From an uncultured Treponema sp. (GTDB taxonomy: Bacteria > Spirochaetota > Spirochaetia > Treponematales > Treponemataceae): a stretch of DNA of 8,378 bases. The notes beneath the pieces were generated by a model. The model worked only from the letters and a program-made list of their open reading frames with translations, did no database searches and had not been told where the DNA came from. Location: contig CALHVG010000040.1 of NCBI GenBank assembly GCA_938039145.1, positions 1 to 8,378 of the forward strand, given 5' to 3'. This document shows positions 1 through 5,525 of the stretch, piece by piece. Within the stretch, counting starts at the first letter, position 1; every line of letters begins with the position of its first letter. A program made the translations under genes and the position numbers.

Positions 1-55
1 TATGTCGTGGAGTTTTTGTCTTTCTAAAGCCTGCAAGTTGTTTCGTTATGGGAAA
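1..55 (+). repeat. Terminal inverted repeat, copy of dispersed repeat alpha
   Basis: The first 55 bases are the exact reverse complement of the last 55 (8324-8378); the match stops at base 56 (C versus T). The same family occurs in diverged form inside the window at 4464-4530 and 7173-7232, recognisable by the shared core CTAAAGCCTGCAAGTTGTT, so it is a real dispersed repeat as well as a window boundary. No reading frame is supported here. The abrupt 55-base limit suggests the ends may be set by assembly k-mer overlap rather than by a biological element. Confidence 0.85.
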
Positions 56-75
56 CTTGTCTTGGAGCATATCTT

Positions 76-222
76 GCGAGTTTGCCATCGGCAAACTCGT
101 AGCGGACGGTCGGCGGATAAACGGGTCTTGCACCGTTGTATTCTTCTCCCGCCTCCCCAAGTTTTCCTTTCGGAAAACTTGTATAACCCGGCTTGCAAGA
201 ATTGGGCAAAGCCCAATTCTTG
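76..222. repeat. Cluster of three perfect hairpins in the spacer after lipoprotein 1
   Basis: Three perfect inverted repeats lie in a row: CGAGTTTGCC (77-86) with GGCAAACTCG (90-99); CAAGTTTTCC (158-167) with GGAAAACTTG (172-181); CAAGAATTGGGC (196-207) with GCCCAATTCTTG (211-222). Loops are 3-4 nt. The stretch 112-181 resembles 6852-6923 upstream of lipoprotein 3, so it is repeat material in more than one spacer. No arm is followed by a convincing T-run in the gene sense, so these are not clear intrinsic terminators. The third hairpin directly abuts the gamma repeat at 223. Confidence 0.8.
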
Positions 223-274
223 GGACGGACATACAATAGACAATCGGATGAACGATGCCTTAAAATGTCCGTCC
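223..274 (+). repeat. Gamma repeat, copy A, 2 nt past lipoprotein 1
   Basis: Arms GGACGGACAT (223-232) and ATGTCCGTCC (265-274) form a perfect 10-bp inverted repeat around a 32-nt core containing GATGAACGATGCCTTAAA. The core recurs at 2210-2261, 3668-3700, 4676-4708, 6972-7017, 7105-7156 and, inverted, 8218-8268. The 12-bp hairpin 196-222 abuts it with no gap. It ends 2 nt past the stop codon of lipoprotein 1. It could be a miniature inverted-repeat element, a structured 3' RNA element, or a recombination site; the sequence alone does not decide. Confidence 0.85.
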
Positions 275-276
275 GC

Positions 277-1989
277 CTATTTATCCTCTGCGAATCTGTC
301 AGGCAGAACGCCCATAACGTTTGCTTTGGCTTTATACTTTTCCAGCTGCCCTTCCGGAACTTTTATGCTGCCTGCCTTTAAACTTTCGCAGCCTTTAAAT
401 GCATCAGTAAACTTAGGGCTTTCAAAATCATCAGTGTCAGGATCGTAATTGCATTTAAGCACGGCTCCGGTAATTTTTTTGCAGTCATAATAGCAGGCAC
501 TCATTTGCTTAACGCCGGCAGGAATTACAGAAGCGTCTATAAGATTTGTGCAGCTGTTAAAGCAGTAACTTATATTGGTAACGCTATCCGGAATAACTGG
601 AGCTTTTATAAGGCTTGTGCAATCTTCAAAGCAGCCTGCAATGTTCGTAACTTTGGTGGAAAGTTTCGGAGCCTCTGTAATGTTTTTGCAGTCTTTAAAG
701 CAGTAGTTCATATCGGTAACGTTATTCGGAATTGCCGGAGCTTCTGTAAGGTTTGTACAGCCTTTAAAGCAAGAGAGCATAAGCGTTACGTTAGCCGGAA
801 TAACCGGAGCTTTTGTAAGACCTGTGCAGCCGAAAAAGCAGTTGTTCATAAACTTAACTGATGTCGGAATTTCCTTGACATCTATAAGGTTTGTGCAGTC
901 CTGAAAGCAGTTATTCATATCCGTAATATCTTTTAAACTGTCGTCGAATTTAAGTGCAAGTTTTTTATCCGGATACTTTTTAATGATTTCTCCCAGAGGG
1001 CTTGGCTTTGTAGAGTCGTTCGACTTTACGTCATACTCAGAAAGACCGGTTACTTTGATGTAGTTTACATCTGTACTTGAGGCGGTATCTTTAAGGTAAT
1101 TGTCTAAATTGTTGTATTCAACAGGCACATGAGAGATTGGCTTAAACTTTACGTTTACCGTTATGCTTCCGCTGATTTTTGCTTTTGCAGTTGTGCTTTC
1201 GTCCGTGCCTGTACCATCTACAAATGAGCCGCCAGTTATAGTCCAGTTATCGACTTTGTAATCGCTTATCGGCGTTGCCGTAAACTCAACTGTCTTTCCG
1301 TATTCAACGTTTCCGCCTGTAAAATTATTGCCGTCAAGCCTTGCAGTAAGATTTCCGTTGCCGCCTGTTACGCTAAAGTTTACCGCGAATCCCTTTACCT
1401 TCCATTTTGCATACAGCTCGACATTTGAAGTTACCGTGTTTACATTGAAATCCCAAATAGAGTTTCCGTCTTTGTTGAACCAGCCTTCAAAGTCGTTGCC
1501 TTCTTTTGTCATAGCTGACGGGGCTGTTGCCTTTTCTCCGTACGGAACCGTTTGCGTTTCAGGGGACGGTGTGCCGCCTTGTGCGTCAAAACTTACCGAA
1601 TAGGCGTTTTTCTTAAAGCTTATCTTTACATTTGTTTCCGCCGTAACTTTGACTTTTGCAGTTGTGCTTTCGTCCGCGCCTGTACCCGACACAAGTTCGC
1701 CGCCTGTTACAGTCCACTTGTCGACTTTGCAGCCGCTTTTAGGCGTTGCTGTAAACTCGACTTCAGTTCCTTTTGCAAGTTTTGTACCGCTTTCGATTTT
1801 CTTATCGCCAGCTTTTGCAGTAAGCTCGCCGTTTTCGCCCGCACTGAACGTCAAAGCGACAGTTTGAGATGCAGTTGCGTCGCTTGTGACTTCAGGCTTA
1901 CAGCTCGTCATGAATACTGCGGCAAGCAGAACTGCCGCCGCGCCAAGAAAAGCCTGTGCTTTTCGATTAAAGATGCTTTTTAAGGTCAT
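277..1989 (-). CDS. Lipoprotein 1: InlB-B/Flg_new domains plus cysteine-rich TpLRR repeats
   Basis: A 570-residue predicted surface or periplasmic lipoprotein. A basic N-terminus and hydrophobic stretch end in M-T-S-C, with Cys30 as the likely lipidated residue. Residues about 43-128 and 200-284 are InlB-B-like repeats (GENGELTA, then KW/NWT-TGG, then DESTTAK). Residues about 129-199 form a Listeria-Bacteroides Flg_new repeat (F-GWF, YAKW). From about 353 seven 23-residue leucine-rich repeats carry C-F-x-x-C, with first cysteines at 361, 384, 407, 430, 453, 476 and 499 (the last is CYYDC). The C-terminal cap has K-V-P-x-x-Q-L. The ATG has AGGAGC 6 nt upstream and the stop is TAG. This architecture is typical of adhesin-like proteins of host-associated bacteria; the ligand is unknown. 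It is a paralogue of 2268-3560, with a near-identical signal peptide. Confidence 0.93.
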   Translation of the reverse strand: MTLKSIFNRKAQAFLGAAAVLLAAVFMTSCKPEVTSDATASQTVALTFSAGENGELTAKAGDKKIESGTKLAKGTEVEFTATPKSGCKVDKWTVTGGELVSGTGADESTTAKVKVTAETNVKISFKKNAYSVSFDAQGGTPSPETQTVPYGEKATAPSAMTKEGNDFEGWFNKDGNSIWDFNVNTVTSNVELYAKWKVKGFAVNFSVTGGNGNLTARLDGNNFTGGNVEYGKTVEFTATPISDYKVDNWTITGGSFVDGTGTDESTTAKAKISGSITVNVKFKPISHVPVEYNNLDNYLKDTASSTDVNYIKVTGLSEYDVKSNDSTKPSPLGEIIKKYPDKKLALKFDDSLKDITDMNNCFQDCTNLIDVKEIPTSVKFMNNCFFGCTGLTKAPVIPANVTLMLSCFKGCTNLTEAPAIPNNVTDMNYCFKDCKNITEAPKLSTKVTNIAGCFEDCTSLIKAPVIPDSVTNISYCFNSCTNLIDASVIPAGVKQMSACYYDCKKITGAVLKCNYDPDTDDFESPKFTDAFKGCESLKAGSIKVPEGQLEKYKAKANVMGVLPDRFAEDK

Positions 1990-1995
1990 ATAAAT

Positions 1996-2038
1996 GCTCC
2001 TATAAAATGTTTTATATTTCTAAGGGGAAGTTCCCCTT
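1996..2038 (-). promoter_or_regulatory. Leader of lipoprotein 1: RBS, TATAAA-like box and G/C dyad
   Basis: Reading on the minus strand there is a dyad (AAGGGGAA, one base, TTCCCCTT; 2022-2038), then an A/T-rich box (plus-strand AAAATGTTTTATATTT, 2004-2019), then AGGAGC (1996-2001) 6 nt before the ATG. The box is identical over 16 bases to the one before lipoprotein 3 and contains TATAAA. If TATAAA is the -10 element, the dyad falls at the -35/operator position. No good -35 hexamer is visible, so the promoter call is inference; the RBS is clear. Confidence 0.5.
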
Positions 2039-2054
2039 AAACCCACTTTGTTAT

Positions 2055-2102
2055 AAGGGAGGAAACCGGCTCAGAGTTCGAAGCCCGCAGGTTTCCTCCC
2101 TT
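2055..2102 (-). repeat. Delta inverted repeat, core in reversed orientation
   Basis: Arms AGGGAGGAAACC (2056-2067) and GGTTTCCTCCCT (2090-2101) are perfectly complementary and enclose a 22-nt core. The same element occurs at 3619-3664 and 4627-4672, but there the core is the exact reverse complement (22 of 22) while the arms keep their order. The core contains the palindrome TTCGAA. It lies between the leader of lipoprotein 1 and the end of lipoprotein 2. Confidence 0.85.
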
Positions 2103-2128
2103 AATAACCCCTCTTTCCTTGGGCACGA

Positions 2129-2149
2129 CCAAAGGGCTTAGCCCTTTGG
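2129..2149. repeat. Dispersed hairpin CCAAAGGGC / GCCCTTTGG
   Basis: A perfect 9-bp stem with a TTA loop. The same hairpin with its flank (gggcacga on one side, gaa on the other) appears inverted at 4582-4602. With the delta and gamma repeats it fills the 278-base spacer 1990-2267, which has no supported gene. There is no T-run of the sort expected for an intrinsic terminator in the gene sense. Confidence 0.75.
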
Positions 2150-2179
2150 AATCCCTGTCTTGCGGCGTATATCATCTTA

Positions 2180-2261
2180 CACAAAACGGACGATTTAGTC
2201 CGTTTTGTGGGACGGACATACGGTAAACAATCTGATGAAGGATGCCTTAAAATGTCCGTCC
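2180..2261 (+). repeat. Hairpin plus gamma repeat, copy B, 6 nt past lipoprotein 2
   Basis: A 12-bp perfect hairpin, CACAAAACGGAC (2180-2191) with GTCCGTTTTGTG (2198-2209) and loop GATTTA, is followed without a gap by gamma: arms GGACGGACAT (2210-2219) and ATGTCCGTCC (2252-2261) around a 32-nt core. The whole block ends 6 nt past the lipoprotein 2 stop codon. The identical hairpin recurs at 7075-7104, again joined to a gamma copy. Confidence 0.87.
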
Positions 2262-2267
2262 TCCGCT

Positions 2268-3560
2268 TTATTCATCCGCGGTAAAGTTGCCTTCATCTGT
2301 TCCCATTACGTCAGCTTCGTGTTGGTACGCTTTAAGCTGTTCTTTGGGAACTTTTATGCTGTTCCGCTTTAGATTGTGGCAGCCTAAAAATGCTTCATGA
2401 AACGCCTTTCTTCCGGAAATGTTATTGGCGTCAGAATTGTAATCGCATTTAAGCATAACGGATTTTAGACTTGAGCAGCCATAAAAGCAGGCGTCCATAT
2501 GTGTAACGGATTTTGGAATAACCGGAGCTATTGTAAGGTTTACGCAGCCGTAAAAGCAGTGTCCCAGATTGGTAACGTTTGCCGGAATAACCGGAGCTTT
2601 TGTAAGGTTTATGCAGTTCTCAAAGCAGCCGATAATCTGTGTAACTGTTTCCGGAATAGCCGGAGCTCCTACGAGGTTTGCGCAATCCCAAAAGCAGTAG
2701 GTCATATCGGTAATTCCTGCTGTACCTTCGCCAAATTTAAGCGAAACTTTTTTATCCGAAGAGTCTTTAATGATTTTTCCGATGGTACTTCCCTCAACGG
2801 CTTCTCCCTTTACTTTATCCTGAGTAAGCTCGGTTATTTCGATGTAGTTTACATCCGTAGCCGAGGCGGTGTTTTTAAGGTATCCGTCCAAGTCCGAGAA
2901 TTTAACTTTTGTATACGGGATAGGCTCAAAGGTTACGTTTACTTTTGTTTCCGCAGTGATTTTGACTTTTGCAGTTTCGCTTCCGTCTTTTCCTGTGCCC
3001 GATTCAAGCTCGCCGCCTGAAACAGTCCACTCTCCGACTTTGAAGGTGTCATTGGGAGTTGCCGTAAATGTAACTGTTTTCCCCAAGTCTACTTTGCTTC
3101 CGGATGTTAAAGTATTGCCGTATAGCGTTGCGGTAAGCGTGCCGTTATCTCCGTGCGTCATTTCAATCGGAAACTGCTGAATCTTAAAGCTCACTTTTAC
3201 ATTTGTTTTTGCAGAAACTTTGACTTTTGCAGTTGTGCTTTCGTCCGCACCTGTTCCCGAGACAAGTTTTCCTCCTGTTACAGTCCATTTTGCGACGGTG
3301 TAGCCGCTTTTCGGACTTGCCGTAAAGTCGACTTCAGTTCCTTTTGTAAGAGTTTCGCCGCTTTGGATTTGCTTGCCGCCTGCTTTTGCAGTAAGCTCGC
3401 CGTTTTCGCCCGCACTGAACGTCAGAACGAATGTTTGCTCGGGAGTTGCTTGGCTTTCAACTTCAGGCTGACAGCCCGCCGTGAATACTGCGGCAAGCAG
3501 AACTGCCGCCGCACCAAGAAAAGCCTGTGCTTTTCGATTAAAGATGCTTTTTAAGGTCAT
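2268..3560 (-). CDS. Lipoprotein 2: two InlB-B-like domains and cysteine-rich TpLRR repeats
   Basis: A 430-residue paralogue of lipoprotein 1. Its first 26 residues are identical, and the lipobox is F-T-A-G-C with Cys30 as the likely lipidated residue. InlB-B-like domains cover about residues 43-128 and 129-213 (GENGELTA, KWTVTGG, GEWTVSGG). There is no Flg_new repeat between them, unlike lipoprotein 1. After a linker with STIGKIIKDSSDKKVSLKF come four 23-residue repeats with C-F-x-x-C (first cysteines at 289, 312, 335, 358), then the cap with K-V-P-K-E-Q-L. The ATG has AGGAGC 6 nt upstream. Probably surface-exposed and adhesin-like by family; binding partner unknown. The shorter repeat row compared with lipoprotein 1 (4 versus 7) suggests repeat gain or loss between paralogues. 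Confidence 0.93.
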   Translation of the reverse strand: MTLKSIFNRKAQAFLGAAAVLLAAVFTAGCQPEVESQATPEQTFVLTFSAGENGELTAKAGGKQIQSGETLTKGTEVDFTASPKSGYTVAKWTVTGGKLVSGTGADESTTAKVKVSAKTNVKVSFKIQQFPIEMTHGDNGTLTATLYGNTLTSGSKVDLGKTVTFTATPNDTFKVGEWTVSGGELESGTGKDGSETAKVKITAETKVNVTFEPIPYTKVKFSDLDGYLKNTASATDVNYIEITELTQDKVKGEAVEGSTIGKIIKDSSDKKVSLKFGEGTAGITDMTYCFWDCANLVGAPAIPETVTQIIGCFENCINLTKAPVIPANVTNLGHCFYGCVNLTIAPVIPKSVTHMDACFYGCSSLKSVMLKCDYNSDANNISGRKAFHEAFLGCHNLKRNSIKVPKEQLKAYQHEADVMGTDEGNFTADE

Positions 3561-3566
3561 ATAAAT

Positions 3567-3602
3567 GCTCCTATATATTTTTATTAGGGGAATATTCCCC
3601 TA
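3567..3602 (-). promoter_or_regulatory. Leader of lipoprotein 2: RBS, A/T box and 18-bp palindrome
   Basis: The perfect palindrome TAGGGGAATATTCCCCTA (3585-3602) sits upstream of an A/T-rich stretch (AAAAATATAT on the minus strand) and AGGAGC (3567-3572), 6 nt from the ATG. The layout parallels the leader of lipoprotein 1, and the flank beyond it (CTTTGTTAT, then AGGGAGGAAACC) is also shared. The palindrome could be an operator or the base of an RNA hairpin. The exact promoter hexamers are not clear. Confidence 0.5.
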
Positions 3603-3618
3603 TAACCCCTTTGTTATT

Positions 3619-3700
3619 AGGGAGGAAACCTGCGGGCTTCGAACTCTGAGCCGGTTTCCTTCCTAACAACCTGATGAACGACGCCTTACGATGTCCGTCC
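3619..3700 (+). repeat. Delta repeat joined to half-gamma, copy C, after the toxin gene
   Basis: Delta arms AGGGAGGAAACC (3619-3630) and GGTTTCCTTCCT (3653-3664) have one mismatch and enclose the 22-nt core in the orientation opposite to 2055-2102. Gamma follows, but only its core (from CTGATGAACGACGCCTTA) and right arm ATGTCCGTCC (3691-3700) remain; the left arm is missing, as in copy D. The toxin stop codon is 15 nt beyond it. A frame on the minus strand across this block is a translated repeat, not a gene. Confidence 0.82.
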
Positions 3701-3715
3701 GCCGACAGTGCGTGC

Positions 3716-4060
3716 TCAATGCTTCTCGCCTCCGTAGTAGCGGGACAGCTTTGAAATGATAAGGCTCTCGAAGTTCCTTCGAGCGTCAATAATTGTGTGC
3801 ACTATCACGATGTCTTCCGAGATTTCATACACAATCCTATAGTTGCCTTGAACCAGCTCCCTATATTGCAAGACGCCTTGTCTTTCAAGCTCGGGGACAA
3901 TCCTTCCGGACTTAGGATAGTCTTGCAAAGACATAATATTCATCCGGAACTCATCAATTACTTTCTCAACATAACCCGAGCTCAAGGAAAAATAGTATTC
4001 GATAATTTCATTCAAATCGTCTTCTGCAAAGCGAGAGACGATCACGTCTTTAATTTTCAC
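3716..4060 (-). CDS. ParE/RelE-superfamily toxin
   Basis: A 114-residue toxin of a type II toxin-antitoxin pair. The start is GTG, in a GTGA overlap with the antitoxin stop codon, so the two are translationally coupled. Family features visible are an N-terminal FAEDDLNEIIEYY helix, LQDYPKSGR in the middle, then YRELVQGNYRIVYEI and a late D-A-R-R, the usual ParE layout (PF05016). The length is normal for the family. ParE toxins poison DNA gyrase while RelE-type relatives cleave mRNA; the sequence fits ParE better, but the target is inferred. C-terminal residues about 99-114 extend slightly past the conserved core. No disabling change is visible. Confidence 0.88.
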   Translation of the reverse strand: MKIKDVIVSRFAEDDLNEIIEYYFSLSSGYVEKVIDEFRMNIMSLQDYPKSGRIVPELERQGVLQYRELVQGNYRIVYEISEDIVIVHTIIDARRNFESLIISKLSRYYGGEKH

Positions 4061-4335
4061 TTGCTATACTTTCCCCGCAAGACAGCAAAAACCTCTGATG
4101 CAGGCTTGGCATTTCCTGCCTCTATATCCTTTTGAGAGAAGCTAATCATCTTCAAAAGGCTAAAAGCGTCTTTCATTTCTTGGTATGACTGGACATCGAG
4201 CAACACGGCTCGTGATTGTCCGTCTTGTGTTATAATGAGCGGCTCTTTGCTTTCATTCACAAAATCCATCATGTCAGCGGCATGGGTCTTTACGTAAGAA
4301 ACAGGTTTTATACACTCATTCACATTAGTGATCAT
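4057..4335 (-). CDS. Phd/YefM-family antitoxin
   Basis: A 92-residue antitoxin upstream of and overlapping the ParE-type toxin by 4 nt. The N-terminal half fits the Phd/YefM fold (PF02604): PVSYVKTHAADMMDFVNES, then PLIITQDGQSRAVLLDVQ and SYQEM. The C-terminal part, about residues 62-92, would be the segment that wraps the toxin. Proteins of this family bind operator DNA and repress their own operon, usually more tightly with the toxin bound. The ATG has GGAGG 5 nt upstream. The pair sits between large lipoprotein genes, as is common for such modules in repeat-rich, recombining regions, where they can stabilise the DNA around them. Confidence 0.88.
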   Translation of the reverse strand: MITNVNECIKPVSYVKTHAADMMDFVNESKEPLIITQDGQSRAVLLDVQSYQEMKDAFSLLKMISFSQKDIEAGNAKPASEVFAVLRGKYSK

Positions 4336-4340
4336 ATACG

Positions 4341-4408
4341 CCTCCGATTATATTTCTAAGAGAGAGGGGGAAACCCCCGGCAGAACGGGGTTTTCCCTCT
4401 CTCTCTTA
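4341..4408 (-). promoter_or_regulatory. Leader of the toxin-antitoxin operon with long imperfect hairpin
   Basis: On the minus strand: a long inverted repeat (plus strand TAAGAGAGAGGGGG at 4357-4370 continuing AAACCCC, pairing with 4387-4408), then TTAGAAATATAAT, then GGAGG (4341-4345). TATAAT at 4347-4352 matches the -10 consensus exactly, but lies so close to the RBS that transcription from it would start inside or after the RBS. It is therefore either a relic shared with the lipoprotein leaders or part of a differently used promoter. The hairpin could be an operator. Confidence 0.4.
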
Positions 4409-4433
4409 AACTCTCACCCTTTTCCCCGTACTG

Positions 4434-4530
4434 TTTAGGGGCTCTGCCCCTAAAGACCCCGGTTCGGTAGTGGAATATTTGTCTTTCTAAAGCCCGCAAG
4501 TTGTTTTGTTATGGGAAACCGGTCTTGCGG
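4434..4530 (+). repeat. Hairpin TTTAGGGGC / GCCCCTAAA plus alpha repeat copy
   Basis: The 9-bp perfect hairpin (4434-4442 with 4446-4454, loop TCT) is followed by AGACCCC and the alpha repeat (GTCTTTCTAAAGCCCGCAAG, then TTGTTTTGTTATGGGAAA). The order hairpin-CCCCTAA-alpha is repeated near 7173-7232. Just downstream, 4530-4548 resembles a decayed GGTTTTCC hairpin. No gene is seen between 4336 and 5183, an 848-base spacer made of this block, the next two repeats and the minisatellite. Confidence 0.75.
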
Positions 4531-4581
4531 TTTTCCTTTCGAAAAACCGACACAACACATCTTTCAAGACCCACCGGGTTT

Positions 4582-4602
4582 CCAAAGGGCTAAGCCCTTT
4601 GG
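4582..4602. repeat. Dispersed hairpin CCAAAGGGC / GCCCTTTGG, inverted copy
   Basis: A perfect 9-bp stem with a TAA loop, and the reverse complement, including flanking bases, of the hairpin at 2129-2149. A minus-strand frame through here is translated repeat DNA. Confidence 0.75.
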
Positions 4603-4626
4603 TCGTGCCCCAGGAAGGTGGGTTTT

Positions 4627-4708
4627 AGGGAGGAAACCTGCGGGCTTCGAACTCTGAGCCGGTTTCCTTCCTAAGAATCTGATGAAGTACGCCTTACGAT
4701 GTCCGTCC
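4627..4708 (+). repeat. Delta repeat joined to half-gamma, copy D
   Basis: It closely matches 3619-3700: delta arms AGGGAGGAAACC (4627-4638) and GGTTTCCTTCCT (4661-4672), the same 22-nt core in the same orientation, then CTGATGAAGTACGCCTTACG and the gamma right arm ATGTCCGTCC (4699-4708). The gamma left arm is again absent. Unlike copies A-C, no intact gene ends beside it. The sequence just past it (4709-4760) holds no recognisable gene end. Confidence 0.82.
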
Positions 4709-4760
4709 GCTGCTCCCGATTGTTTTATGATGTCATATTTAGACTGAACATTCAATGCAA

Positions 4761-5141
4761 GCCCACCCGCCCGAGTGGGCACCTCACACCCGTTCGAGTG
4801 GGCACCTCACACTCGCCCGAGTGAGTACTCCACACCCGCCCGAGTGCGTCGCACTATGCCGGGGCGAAAGCCCGTCACTATGCTGACGGTCGCTCCGTCC
4901 CTATGTAGAAGGAGTGTCCTTCCCTATGCTGCAGCACATCACTGCATTATGCTGCAGGACACCTCTTCATTACCGTGAAGGACATCTCTTCATTACCGTA
5001 AAGAACATCTCTTCATTACTTTGAAGGACATTCCCGCATTACGCTGGGGGAGTGTGCCGCATTACGCTGGGGCGGTACACCCCATTACACTGGGGGAGTG
5101 TACCCCATTACACTGCGGGAGTGTGCCCCATTATGCTGGGA
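4761..5141. repeat. 23-bp palindromic minisatellite, about 16 units
   Basis: Read on the minus strand, units start about every 23 nt (one is 24) with the best preserved part AGCGTAATG or AGTGTAATG. The segments around it vary but stay complementary in neighbouring units: CCCC/GGGG, CTTC/GAAG, CTGC/GCAG and CGTC/GACG all occur around the conserved GTAAT or ATA. ACACT and AGTGT inside units can also pair. The units nearest 4761 are the most diverged (CACTCGGGC type). Short frames across it are low-complexity and not supported as genes. It begins about 43 nt past the frame end of lipoprotein 3. Confidence 0.88.
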
Positions 5142-5183
5142 AGCTTGTGTGGCAAAGCCCCTTCGCCCCCAAGCCCCCATCGT

Positions 5184-5525
5184 CTACTCCGCCTCGTAAA
5201 ACTTCTCCGGGTCTGTGATGCCCATGTTGTCGGCGTCGTCTTGGTATGCCTGCAGCTGACCTTTGGGCACTTTGATGCTCTTTTTTCCCAGCCCGCTGCA
5301 GGAGCCGAAAGCGTTGTCAACGTTCTTCTCGCCCGCATAATTGCACAAAAGCGTAATAGCCGTAAGTTTCTTACAGCCGTAAAAGCATTCTTTTATGTTG
5401 GTAACGCCTGAAGGAACTTCAGACAACACCTTTTTGAGCTTACGGCAACTGTTAAAGCACCGCTTCATATTCGTAACGTTTGCAGGAATGGCGGGAGCCG
5501 TTTCGAGCTCTACACAGTTCTCAAA
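5184..5525 (-). pseudogene. 3' part of lipoprotein 3 after the in-frame TGA
   Basis: These 113 codons continue lipoprotein 3 in the same frame after the TGA at 5526-5528. They encode F-E-N-C (the rest of the interrupted repeat), two more cysteine repeats (CFNSC, CFYGC; the second spaced 24 residues) and the C-terminal cap LLCNYAGEKN to KVPKGQLQAYQDDADNMG, which matches the ends of lipoproteins 1 and 2. The frame stays intact to TAA-type termination at 5184. The first internal ATG (5468) has no ribosome binding site, so independent translation is unlikely. It is expressed only if the TGA is read through or recoded; otherwise it is a dead 3' end. Confidence 0.75.

Noticed and set aside
196..222. 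Intrinsic terminator after lipoprotein 1
   Set aside because: The stem is strong but no T-run follows in the gene sense; the same holds for the hairpins beside gamma copies B and F.
223..274. Integron attC site
   Set aside because: The position past stop codons and the inverted arms fit, but the required GTTRRRY and RYYYAAC cores are not found in the gamma copies.
223..274. Hammerhead ribozyme (CTGATGA in most gamma copies)
   Set aside because: After CTGATGA there is no stem II hairpin followed by GAAA, and copies A and G lack the exact heptamer.
3571..3789. Small minus-strand frames with a recurring D-G-H-x-K-A-x-F-I-R peptide (also 4564-4782 and 6870-7226)
   Set aside because: The peptide is the translation of the gamma repeat core and arm; the frames run through hairpin repeats and lack ribosome binding sites.
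4761..5141. CRISPR array
   Set aside because: The period is only 23 nt, conserved parts are under 10 nt, the variable parts are complementary to neighbours rather than unrelated spacers, and no cas gene is present.
5021..5411. Plus-strand frames over the minisatellite and the lipoprotein 3 end
   Set aside because: They encode short-period repeats of the array (H-Y-A-G type) or the antisense of lipoprotein 3, with no start signal or family resemblance.
5184..5468. Independent small gene of 94 codons
   Set aside because: It is in frame with lipoprotein 3, continues its repeats and cap, and its ATG has no ribosome binding site.
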